From the NCBI RefSeq assembly GCF_902635505.1, contig NC_045427.1, positions 213,604,422 through 213,668,421 of the forward strand: a stretch of 64,000 nt of DNA, written 5' to 3'. Below the pieces are notes generated by a model that did not search any database, was not told where the DNA came from, and saw nothing but the letters and a program-made list of their open reading frames with translations. The position numbers were made by a program, and so were the translations under genes. This document shows positions 23,948 through 34,129 of the stretch, piece after piece (the stretch's first letter is position 1; every line of letters starts with the position of its first letter). Source of the stretch: Sarcophilus harrisii. Lineage: Eukaryota > Chordata > Mammalia > Dasyuromorphia > Dasyuridae.

Positions 23948-25455
23948 ATGACTTCAATGAAACTGAGCCGTGGTCTGAAAGAGAACTGGCGGAGTGAGAT
24001 GGCGTCAAGTTTTAGAGCGGGTCTAAAGGCGGGGCCAAGGGCGGGGCCTGCTCTGGCATTTGAGAATAGGATGAAATCGAAGACCGGGCCTAAACTGAGA
24101 CTTGAGAGTGGGATGAAATCGAAGGCGGGGCCAAAGGAGGGGCCTGCGCTGGGATTTGAGAGTCGGATGAAGGAGGAACCAAAGGCGCGGCCTAAACTAG
24201 GATTTGAGAGTAGGATGAAATCGAAGGCGGGGCCCAAGGAGGGGCCTGCGCTGGGTTTTGAGAGTCGGATGAAGGAGGAACCAAAGGCGCGGCCTAAACT
24301 AGGATTTGAGAGTAGGATGAAATCGAAGGCGGGGCCAAAGGAGGGGCCTGCGCTGGGATTTGAGAGTCGGATGAAGGAGGAACCAAAGGAGCGGCCTAAA
24401 CTAGGATTTGAGAGTAGGATGAAATCGAAGGCGGGGCCCAAGGAGGGGCCTGCGCTGGGATTTGAGAGTCGGATGAAGGAGGAACCAAAGGCGCGGCCTA
24501 AACTAGGATTTGAGAGTAGGATGAAATCGAAGGCGGGGCCAAAGGAGGGGCCTGCGCTGGGTTTTGAGAGTAGGATGAAATCGAAGGCGGGGCCAAAGGA
24601 GGGGCCTGCGCTGGGATTTGAGAGTAGGATGAAATCGAAGGCGGGGCCAAAGGAGGGGCCTGCGCTGGGATTTGAGAGTCGGATGAAGGAGGAACCAAAG
24701 GAGCGGCCTAAACTAGGATTTGAGAGTAGGATGAAATCGAAGGCGGGGCCAAAGGAGGGGCCTGCGCTGGGATTTGAGAGTAGGATGAAGGAGGAACCAA
24801 AGGCGCGACCTAAACTAGGATTTGAGAGTAGGATGAAATCGAAGGCGGGGCCAAAGGAGGGGCCTGCGCTGGGATTTGAGAGTACAGCCGAAGGGAGGGC
24901 GGAGCCTGATATCGCAGATCCCAAACCCAGTCCCACAGCTGACTTTGAAGAGGTTCTGAAGCTTGCATGGACCCAGGATGTTCCTGAGCAGGAGGAAAAA
25001 AAGAGCACAGAGAGGGAGGAGGAGGAAGGGAGCAAAAAACTGGACTCGACCCAGTTGGGGAAGAACTTGGAATCAAACGGGAGTTTTAAGTCTTCTAGGG
25101 AAGAAATTGGGCAGGAAGAGAATAGTCATTTGCCGAGTTTCGAGAAAGTGACTGTCACACAGGAGAAAGAATCGGATAATGGCGATTATTGTGTCTTCTG
25201 TACGGTGCCCAAGATCCCAGGAAAGGCCAAGCTTTTTCGGCGCTATGGCACAGGGGACATTCAAAAATGGGTGCGGTTCGGGGGTCCTCCTGTAGGGGTG
25301 TACATTGACACTTGTTGGGTGCCCAGAAACGTCGACAGGGAGGAATTGAAAAAACTCCATCATCCGCGTGGATTTCCTTCCCTGGCCTCCAGCCCCGGCC
25401 CCCCTTTACACAACATCCAGCACTTTTGGGATCAACATCTGGGTGTCGGTAAGAG
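23948..25455 (+). CDS. CCDC121: CCDC121 coding exon 1 (repeat-bearing)
   Basis: About 502 codons. The N-terminus reads MTSMKLSRGLKENW, followed by the 18/16-residue repeat array, an acidic Glu/Ser-rich linker (about residues 315-400), and a conserved-looking domain with a CxxC pair near residue 412. If unspliced, the frame stops four bases after the donor, at 25457-25459. Confidence 0.78.
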
Positions 25456-27638
25456 GTGAGCTCAAAAAAGGGTCGGAGGGGGCACAAAAGGAAACCCTCC
25501 CCAAAGCAGAGACCAAGGGCTGGTTGGGGAAGGCCTTGGGCTAGCTAGCAAGAAGGTAGATAACTGTGAAAGAAGACTCTCCCAACTTTTCGCTGTGTTG
25601 TCAATCTGATAGAACATCTGCCTCAAGTAATTGGAAAGGGATCTCAGAGTCTCTAATGCAACCCACACTTAAAGACAAAAATCTCCTCTACAACAATAAC
25701 CTTTGTTAGAGGACTTCCAGAGAAAGGAAATCCTCCAGTTAAGCATTCATTAAGCACCTAACATCACCATACCAAGAAATGTGATAGGAGCTGGGAACAA
25801 AAATGCAAGAGCTCATATTCTAATAGGTGAGACAGGTACATATAAGTCCATGCTTTAAAAATAGCTGTTAGGAAATGGTTTTTTATCATGTTAAATCTGC
25901 TTTTCTGCAATTTCCCCTCCATGCTCTTGTTTCTCTGCTGAACAAATCTAATCTTTTTATTTGCTCTTCAAATGTTTGGAAAGCTATCAAGTATCCCCCA
26001 CCAAAAACTCTGCTTCTTCAGATTATATCTCTCTAGTTCCTTCAATTGATTCTCATGTGGCATAGACAGCTCTAACTTTTCTCTATTTTGTTGCCCCATC
26101 CATCCCAATCAGTGATCCTTTCCCTTTTTTTGATCCTTTGTCCTAAATTAAGATTTTAAAAATTCTTTTTTGTTCTTAATATCCTTGTCAGTCTCAGAAT
26201 ATCCTGAGTTTTATCATTACTGACTCTATTCTTTTATACACCTCTTCTATATTCTCCCCTACCTCCTTGGGTTTTGGCTATACCCAGAGATCAAAAACTA
26301 TGATAGATCTTACCAAGCTGTTAAGAATAGATTAGTTGGACAATATTATCACCCAAGGACCAGTCTTGAGGTTGGGCACCAAATGATAAATTTTTGGCCA
26401 CAAGGAACTCATAAAACAATTTACTACAAAGGCACATCAGGAGTAGCCATCTGTGTCAATAAAAGTATAATACACAATGAAACTATATATCTTTTGAACA
26501 TAGCAGCATACATTGTCCTCTACATTTTTAAGAATTGCTCAGGAGAGGAGAAAAGTTTATAAGGTTGAGGGTTTACAGAAATGAAGGACTGTTATGAAAG
26601 ATATGATGCATGGCATCAAGGTAATAACTTACAAATAATAATGAAAATGTAATGGACAAATAATATGTTTCTGATTGCTTTTTCCTCAGATATTTTCAGG
26701 ATTCCAGAATGAGATGGCAGAGTCTGAATTGTAATATTGCCTTACTAATGGGTAGCAAAAAGCTACAACAATTGTTAAAGTCACAGGAGGAGTTGGAGAA
26801 AAAAGTTCAACATGAAATGCTGATAAGAACAAAGGTAGAGCAGGAAATGATAGAGCTGAATGAGGAACTGATGAAAACACGAGCCCAGAGGAAGCAGCTC
26901 ATAGATGATCACTACCACATGCTAGATGAAATCCGACCATTCTTGGGTGATAACCGTATCCTGATGGGATATGTACCAGATCCAAGCAAGAAAAAAAAGA
27001 TGGCACCAATTCTGGTATGGGATCAACAGTCACAGCAATTAGAACAAATGCAGTGGCAACAGCAGAAGCTGGTCTCAGGTTATGAGTCCTATATGTCAGT
27101 GCTCAAGAAAGAGTTACTGCAACATGAAGAGATCCAAGCCCAACTAAAACAGAAGATTCAAGCATTAAATGCTAAGCGGGAAGTACAGATTAGCCAGGAG
27201 GAGCATATCAAATCATTGCAAATGCAAATACCAAGAGTCCAGAAAGAGAAAGCAGCACTCCTTTATAGGGCACAAAGCGATCTTGTTAAAGAGTGGAGAG
27301 CACTGAAGCATCAGTTGTCTGATGTAAAATTGCTACTGGGAAAAAGTATGAAAGGAAAGCACAATTATGTCCTGGAGCATGCAGCAGATAAATCTATCCG
27401 TAATTTCACCTGGCAACTGCAACATGAGAATGAACAATTGCATAAAGAAATGATGCAACTCTTTCAAAAAACTCAGCAGCTAGAGGACCAGCGGGCAAGG
27501 CTTCGAAAACAGAAACAACAACTACAACTAGAGCAGTGTTGCTTGGAAAGTATAAAACAAGGGAGACAGAAAAAACTATTAAGAACCAAAATAGCAAGTT
27601 ATCAGTCAGATTGTAAAAAGAAGGATGAAACACAGTAG
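23948..27638 (+). CDS. CCDC121: CCDC121, coiled-coil protein (DUF4515-type), two coding exons
   Basis: The second exon encodes a Gln/Lys/Glu-rich coiled coil that matches human CCDC121 (for example ALNAKREVQ, ENEQLHKEMMQL and LEQCCLESIKQGRQ). The position between GPN1 and ZNF512, divergent from GPN1, is the conserved location. Exon 1 is a long reading frame with a tandem-repeat domain (residues 56-313), an acidic linker, and a compact segment with DYCVFC, WVRFGGPPVGVYIDT and HNIQHFWDQHLGV. The exon 1 donor AG|GTGAGC ends in phase 2 and the exon 2 acceptor CTCAG| restores that phase, giving one protein of about 818 residues. The start at 23948 (GGAAATGA) is preferred because the frame upstream runs antisense through GPN1 exons 1 and 2; an ATG at 23999 is an alternative. 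Molecular role unknown. Short human forms start inside exon 2, so both long and short products are possible. Confidence 0.85.
24113..24886 (+). repeat. Coding minisatellite in CCDC121: alternating 54-bp and 48-bp units
   Basis: Two unit types alternate: A = MKSKAGPKEGPALGFESR (18 aa) and B = MKEEPKARPKLGFESR (16 aa). Order: A B A B A B A B A A A B A B A, that is nine A and six B units, 258 codons, all in frame. Copies differ by only a few bases, so the array was recently homogenised. A degenerate unit (MKSKTGPKLRLESG) precedes it. Confidence 0.93.
25460..26689 (+). other. CCDC121 intron
   Basis: Holds a MIR-like piece (about 25735-25860) and a CR1/L3-like relic (about 25880-26130). Nothing else is recognised, and no further exon is seen. 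Confidence 0.6.
26690..27638 (+). CDS. CCDC121: CCDC121 coding exon 2 (coiled coil)
   Basis: 315 codons and a stop after a strong acceptor (a T-rich tract, then CTCAG). The exon opens YFQDSRMRWQSLNC; heptad-like coiled coil follows to the C-terminus. The ATG at 26709 would give a 309-residue short form comparable to the 278-residue human isoform. Confidence 0.88.
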
Positions 27639-29600
27639 TAGAAAAATCCATTATTTAAAACTCCCCTTTTTGGTAAAGTCTTTGTTGAAAGTGGTAATAG
27701 CTTGCTGAAATTATTAGAAGCAGGAGAGTTAAAGTCACTTGGCACTTCCTCTGTAGCACAGCACTGTTTAATATTGAGTTCATTGTTATCTATACTTCCC
27801 TTCACTCACCTGATTCTCTGATGACAAAACAGAACCTTACTAAAATCTTCCAGCATCTCAACACTGAACTGACAACCGGACTTCCTTGACTGATTATTAG
27901 ATACTGCCAACAGTGGATGATGAGAAGAGCAAATCAAGCTAAAGGGGTCCAGGTGTTCTTTTGGCCGCAGGGTTATCTTTCTTCAAAGGACAAACTTCTC
28001 TTTTTGATGGCAACGATTTATTTATAGTGCTAGTATAAGCATTCCAAAATCTCATGTTAATATATATAGCTAGGTCACCCATCTGTTGTTTCAAATTCAT
28101 GTTGTCCTGGTCTTTATACCCATTTGTTTTCCAACTTTTCCAACATAAACAGAGCAAATACTCTTGCTAAAATGCAGTTAGCAAATCCGAGATTTTAGAA
28201 TGTTAAATTTGTGTGCCAAAGACCTAATAATTACCTTTTTACTTTTGGTTTGTCTTGGTATTTCAATGAAGCATATGATTTTGTAATGTGGCAAGAGGGC
28301 CTAGTGAAGAACAACAAAGTAACTTAACTCTTATTTCTTGATTTGATTTGAAAAAGGCATGCAGCTTTTTGTTTAGCTTTGAATTTAAATGAGAATGGCA
28401 AAAGATGAAAACATATGTAAGAATTAGTCTTCTTAACAAAGTTCTATAGTGGAGGAAATAATTACCATCATTATAGTCAATGGGATGATTTCAGATACCT
28501 ATTTTTATAGAGACATTTGAGAGAAAAAGCTTTTAGTTCAGATTTCTTCAAGACAACTTTTGAAAAAAGCACCATCCAAATCAACCCTGACTCCTATCCT
28601 TCTGAATTCCAAGTTTGTTAAACAATACATTTTAGCCTAATTTAAGGGTAAAGCATATTTTCATGTCATATGTACCTTTATAACATTGAGGGTATCATCT
28701 AGTTTTACAATTCATTCCCATTTTTTAGTACTAGGAGCATGGTTTTACTATTTCAGATTATTACGATTTTATAGTAATCTTTGCTCATAACATTTTCAGT
28801 CAAATGTATAATATTCTTGATGGGGCTTGCTTAGGATTAGAACCTTCAATTCTAACATTATTCAAAGGAGAAAATGAAATCTTTTTTATATGGTTTTCAG
28901 CAAATCATTGCCAAGATATATATAGCAAAAGCCTAATCCTATATTACGTGCAATTCTTATTGAATAAATTGTTCAAATGTTTGCTTTCTGAATTTGGGGT
29001 ATCTTCTTTAAGAATAAAGAGAATCTAGTATAAAAGATCAAGAAATTAAAAGATTTCTTCACTATGCCACCAACACTTATTACCAGAAAACTTTTTGTTA
29101 GAATGCTAGCCCATTTGTGGATAAAGAATAGCATTCAAATCTTCCTAAAATGCATGTGTAACCCCAGGCAAGTCACATAATCTCTCAGTATTCTTAGTCA
29201 ACTATCTAAGACTTTAAATTGTAGAGAGTATCATTCTGCATTGGTATAGAAAGTTTTCTCTCCAAAAACTTCCTTTTCCCTCTTGATTACTGCATAAAAA
29301 CCAGTGAATTACATTTCCCTCACTGACCTGATTTTACTGACAGCCCAATCTAGAGTGCTTTCCAACACACTGCAGTGCCTCTTGCTTATTACTACCCAGT
29401 GGTTGGTTCATTCTCTTCATAATTTTATATATAATATATAGAAATCACAATTTACTAAAGAAGTTTTGTGGCATGTAGTCAGCTTGTCCATACTGGAACT
29501 CAATACTTCCATGTCCCTTTACCCCTTGTGATTTCTACCTGCAAACCTAAGATGAAGTCATCATTCTTTTTAAGATCAATCTTAAAAATAAAATTATAAT
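27639..29600 (+). other. CCDC121 3' untranslated/downstream region
   Basis: AT-rich DNA with no recognisable gene. Plus-strand AATAAA hexamers near 28963, 29012 and 29587 are candidate poly(A) signals for CCDC121. Which one is used cannot be told from sequence. Confidence 0.4.
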
Positions 29601-29849
29601 GCATATTTTGGTGGACACACTAGTTATTGATTGGAAGACCTAGCCCCATACCTTTTTTCCTACTTGATAGTATTGTATGTATGCACTTATTTAAACCTAT
29701 AAACATGCATGATCTACAATATACAAATGCAACAAATTCAAAGCAAGAATTGCAATTGGGGAAGGCACAGAGATTACGAACAGGCTGTAAGAGTCACAGA
29801 GAGGTGGTCAAGAGAATTTACACAAATAGTTGACTTAATGGCTTGGGCA

Positions 29850-30065
29850 GTTGTCAATTTTTGTTAGTTGTTTCGATTGTGTCCAACTTTGTGACCCACT
29901 TGGGTTTTCTTGGCAAAGATACTGTCAATTTCTTCAACTCATTTTACAGATGAGGAAATTGAGACAAACAGAGTTAAATGACTTACCCAGGGTCACAGTT
30001 AGAAACTCAGGAAGATGTGTCTGATTTCAGGTCTGGCAATCTATACAATGCACTATCTATACATT
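29850..30065 (-). mobile_element. Marsupial SINE (Mar1-type)
   Basis: TTTTCTTGGCAAAGATACTG, TTTTACAGATGAGGAAATTG and CCCAGGGTCACAG in antisense order. Confidence 0.75.
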
Positions 30066-30574
30066 AAAACAAATGGAAAATAGCTTAGCCAAGGAAGGAA
30101 CTGGACATGGGAGATAAAACATTCAAATCTAAAGAAAATAAACTTGACTAACTCAGCAAGAACCATCTTCCCTCCTGCTATTTTGATAATTCTATAGTTC
30201 TACTAAAGCAGGGGAGTAGAATATTTCAATTCTGCGAGCCAGATTGTGTACCGTTTGGATATTATTCTGATCATCATGGACTAAAGAAATCTCATGAAGT
30301 CTCCTTTCACTATTGAGAAAAAAACTTTGCTGCCTTTTTTTTAACCTGCTTAAGTCCTTTTTATCTCAAAGAGCCAGCAGTCTTTGAGGAAAAGATCACC
30401 GAGCTAAAAGTTGGATATAGTGATATTTTGAATCTCTAAAACGAGAAATAGGGACAGGTATCATTACTATTGTAGTATAGAAACTAAAGACTCACTTAGA
30501 CCACCATATCAAGAGCCCAGGTGCAAAGTTGGTTGGGAACATTGTGTCAAGTACTCTTCTTCCTTTCCCTTTAA

Positions 30575-30765
30575 ATCAGGAATTTTAAACTTTTTTTTTT
30601 TTTTTTTTGGTATATTATGGATCTTTCTGGTAGTCCAGTGAAACCTAGGGATCCCTTCTCAGAATGTTTTTAAATGCATAAAATAAAATATGTATTACAA
30701 AAGAAATTATGCCAAAATAGGAGAAAAAAAAAGTTTGGACATCAAATTTTGAATCCCTATGCTAA
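30575..30765. mobile_element. Interspersed repeat related to 55.6 kb copy
   Basis: TTATGGATCTTTCTGGTAG and AATGTTTTTAAATGCATAAA recur in diverged form at 55.62-55.74 kb. Probably an old DNA transposon; family uncertain. Confidence 0.4.
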
Positions 30766-31480
30766 ATCCTTTTCACAGCAAGAGTTAAGACTAGGTCAAT
30801 TACAAAGTTTGAGTAGGTCCGGGTGCCCCAATAAATATACAGGTGGTCCACAGGGTAGGTTATTCACCTTGACTCACAGAAAGGTAGACTGTCTCTTCTA
30901 TTTGTCTCAACAATCAAAGAGCACTATGGAGGCATCCCATACTCCTTCCAGTGTTTGGCAAAGTACTTGAACTCATCTTGTAAAAATTGAAAATGGAAGG
31001 GGAAAGGCATAACATATGAATGGGAGGCTTGTATTAACAAGCTGTCTAAAGAGCAGAGAAAATATTTGGAACGTGGAAAGTACAAATGTTTGATCCTACT
31101 GTTTCAAGGAGGGTCTAGGCACCACAAGTGCCAGTTTCTATAGAATCTTAAAATTTATATAGGGATTCAGTCACTACTCCAGTACTCATAGGAGCAAGCA
31201 GACTAAATTTTTTCTCTTCAACTGTCATACCAATGGCTATGGACAATCAACATAGCAGAATACGAATAGTTACTTGGCCTGAGCAAGATGTTGAACAAGA
31301 CACACTGATAACCAGTTATGTCCTTAAAATGCTGGAGTTGCACTCTCCACTGTTTCATCATTAAGAAACATACATAGGTTCTAGGCAAGGAAAATAGATT
31401 GTGAAGGAGAATATGAAAGAATCTGAAGACTTATGTCTTGGTAGGAGTCAACTCTCAAATGGATGGGCAACTTAGCTCAC

Positions 31481-31766
31481 CTCATCCTGGATTTTTTCAT
31501 AGGTCTGTTCATTTCCATCCACTAAGGAAAGAAAATACTTCTAGTTTAAAAATTCTATGTAGATATTTTTCTTCAGATAACCTCTATGACAAGCCAAGAC
31601 ATGAATCACTTATGTGAGAAATTTAAGGAATTAATTTAGGAAAATTAACTAAGTTCTAAAGTATTTTGACTTTGACTACTTCTTCCTGTTCCCTTGCATA
31701 GACTAAATTCTTACCTTCTGATAGGCGAGAAACAGCAGGAAGAAATATATTCAAAATGACAACTGT
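31481..31766 (-). other. Possible unrecognised exon pair
   Basis: Two minus-strand segments have exon-like borders. 31715-31766 (52 nt) lies between GCAG| and |GTAAGAAT; 31481-31521 (41 nt) lies between CTTAG| and |GTGAGC. Joined, they give 31 open codons in one frame (NIFLPAVSRLSEVDGNEQTY in the middle), phase 0 at both ends. The first acceptor has a poor pyrimidine tract and no protein family is recognised. It could be an exon of an unknown minus-strand transcript, an alternative ZNF512 3' exon, or chance. Confidence 0.2.
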
Positions 31767-31878
31767 CTGCTTTAAAGTTAATGGTTTAAATTATTTTCAA
31801 TACCATGGCTCAAGGAAAGGTAAAGACAAACTGTCCCCACAATGTTCAATGTAAGATTGCAGAATCTTTTCACTTTTA

Positions 31879-31976
31879 TTTCAGAATGAGTATCATTAAC
31901 CATTTCAATCAGCATGCTGATTGTCTATTTCAGAGTCTGTATCATTAAGCATTTTGATCAGCATGCTGATGGTCTT
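31879..31976. repeat. 49-bp tandem repeat with perfect palindromes
   Basis: Two copies with period 49 bp. Each ends with the 14-bp palindrome ATCAGCATGCTGAT (31908-31921, 31957-31970). Lies just past the distal candidate ZNF512 poly(A) signal. Confidence 0.8.
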
Positions 31977-32029
31977 ATATTCTGGCTGAGTAGCAAACAA
32001 CAAACAGAAATCAAAGAATAGCATGAGAC

Positions 32030-33811
32030 ATAAGTCTAGTAAAGGGACGTTTATTTCCTTCAATGGTATCACCTACATCCCAAATTGTAACTTTATAGGA
32101 TGCATATATCATTCTCCCATTGCCCCTCTTAGTCTCTATTCACTGTATAGCCTGGATTTCAGGGCATAGTCGTGCAAAAAAGAATAGAGTAATATAGAAG
32201 TTTCTTTTCATCTGCTGCTCCTGGCAGTAAAAAGGCCAGGTATTACTACCCACTTATCAGAAACAGGATTTCTTGTGAGGTGCTATTTTGAGTTGAGATG
32301 AACCAACAGAGCTTCATATCATCTCTCCAAACTCCTGTTTTGTCAAATTTTTTTTTTTTTTTTTTGAGAACATCATACTGAAAGAATTACAGTCTTCCAG
32401 AATCTGAACATGATCCTTGCCACTTGCCACTATTTGCAACATGTGTCAGGGACAGGGATCCAGTTCTTCATGTACTAGCACGAGACAAAGGGAACAAGCT
32501 TATGGGACCTGCATTTTGGAGTAAGAAGGTGGCGAGACCAAGAATAAAGAGAAGCTGATATATTTGAAACCCTAAAGAAAGTCTGTCTCAGAAATAAACA
32601 TCCTAATAGGGATGACTGGGTATGCAAGAGGATAAGGATGAGAGTCTGTTGTTTTTATTTTTTCCAGCTCTGACTAAGTGCTTACTTATATCCTGAAGTC
32701 TCAGGATGCTAAAACAAAAGGGACTCCCCCAAGATAAGGCCCTCCCCCAAGATAAGGCCCTCTCATTGTTACCACTCTGCAAGAGGGCAATAACCCAAGG
32801 AGAATTCAGAGAAGAGGCAGCACAATGACTGGAGGGAGAGGTAAGGGTTTAGACTGTGGAAAATGGCTACTAAAGTTCATTGTGGCTAAACAGAAGCCCA
32901 AGGAAAGGGAATGTGCATTTAATCTGCTGACACACATGGCATCACTAGGACAGCAGGACACCAAGTATACCTAGTGAGATACCTCTTAACAATTAAAACT
33001 AAGGAAGTGTAGAACAAGCTTTTAAGAGCTGATCTTAGTGACAGATATAATCCCACACACACTAGGAAAGCTCAGGCTGGACAGTAATGCTTGCTTTACC
33101 CTATGCATTTTACAGCTATTCCTGTATTTCTCTTGGGTCTATTCTTTCATGACTATGAATTCAGTACAAGAAGCATCTCCCAATAATACCCAAAGTGCAA
33201 GACCAGTCTTCTGACTCACTCTGAGTCCATATTCAACTGGATTACTACATCTAACCATGCCCTACCGAGGTCATGCCGCCACAAGGGGCAACTGGACTAG
33301 CAGAAAGAAATGACTGACAGATCTTGGCCCCAAACAGAGGCGTCTAGACTAGTTATATATGAAGCATAATATCATAAACTGTATGTGGTGAAGAGATGTT
33401 GGATTGTTTTACAGATTAGATGGTGGGGTTTAGTAGCAGGTAAAGGAGCTGGGGAAGGAAAGACAAGTAAAAATTTTCCTGATCCCAAACCCCAAACCTC
33501 AACGATTAATATTCTAACTAGGACCACTTCACTTCAAGGAGGAAATCTCCAACAGTCAGGAGTTTCCCACTCTTGTGGAAGGAAAGATGACACCCGCATG
33601 GTAAAGATGATAGTGGAACTTAAGGCTGCAAAAGAGTGGGAGAAATGGCCTTCTGGACAGAGGGAGTCCAGAAGTTCAAAGAGGAAGGGGATGAGTAGGA
33701 ATGACTGAGAAAATTACTAACAAGGAAGGAGTTGAAAGGACTCCCAGTTCCAGGGCCCCTGGGCCAATAGGGCCTCATCCCTTCACACAGAAACACTCTC
33801 TCATTGGCCTG
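32030..33811 (-). other. ZNF512 probable 3' untranslated region
   Basis: Minus-strand AATAAA hexamers lie at 32654-32659 and 32050-32055, giving a 3' UTR of about 1.2 or 1.8 kb. Small open frames here on the plus strand (for example 33385-33708) are antisense and show no protein similarity. Confidence 0.45.
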
Positions 33812-34129
33812 TTATTTTCTTCCACGTTTATGGCTGGTTTTTGAGAGCTTCACTGTCTGGAAACACACTGGCACGGGCACTTGCTCTGGCTCTAGCTCTT
33901 CTCCTTCAGCATTCTCGCAAGAGGCTGAACCCACCAGACCCTTCCCTCCCCGTCGCCCTGACTCTTTCTTCTTTGGCGCAGCCTCGGACACTCGCTGTTT
34001 TCTACCAGCCCTCGGAGACATCCTCTTCTTGTGCTGCTGCTGCCATCGCCTTTGCTCCTCCTGCTGATGCTGCATCTTCATCAACTTCTCAAAGCTTTTG
34101 GTGGTCGTGGTGTTCACCATGAACCAATC
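33812..34129 (-). CDS. ZNF512: ZNF512 coding exon 14 (last)
   Basis: 105 codons and a stop, from [20 protein letters not shown] to [12 protein letters not shown]. Highly charged and low-complexity, with a basic C-terminus. The middle (Lys/Arg/Glu-rich) diverges from human while both ends match. Confidence 0.95.
   Translation of the reverse strand, partial: DWFMVNTTTTKSFEKLMKMQHQQEEQRRWQQQHKKRMSPRAGRKQRVSEAAPKKKESGRRGGKGLVGSASCENAEGEELEPEQVPVPVCFQTVKLSKTSHKRGRK

Larger units (their letters stand above)
29600..32030. other. Intergenic region between convergent CCDC121 and ZNF512
   Basis: Contains one SINE, a short hAT-like repeat, a 49-bp tandem repeat, and two exon-like segments on the minus strand (listed separately). 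The small open frames here look like chance. Confidence 0.5.

Noticed and set aside
23908-25035. 375-codon minus-strand open frame through the CCDC121 repeat
   Set aside because: It is the mirror of a tandem repeat whose units are multiples of three, so one open antisense frame repeats by construction. The plus frame has correct splice phase and a non-repeat domain.
30786-31480. Possible plus-strand coding stretch (for example near 31200-31370)
   Set aside because: A moderately long open stretch with no recognisable motif, splice support or repeat structure; not enough to report as a gene.
33385-33708. 107-codon plus-strand frame
   Set aside because: Antisense to the likely ZNF512 3' UTR, low-complexity, no recognised similarity.
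33804-34122. Plus-strand frames opposite ZNF512 exon 14
   Set aside because: Shadows of the Lys/Glu/Arg-rich last exon on the other strand.
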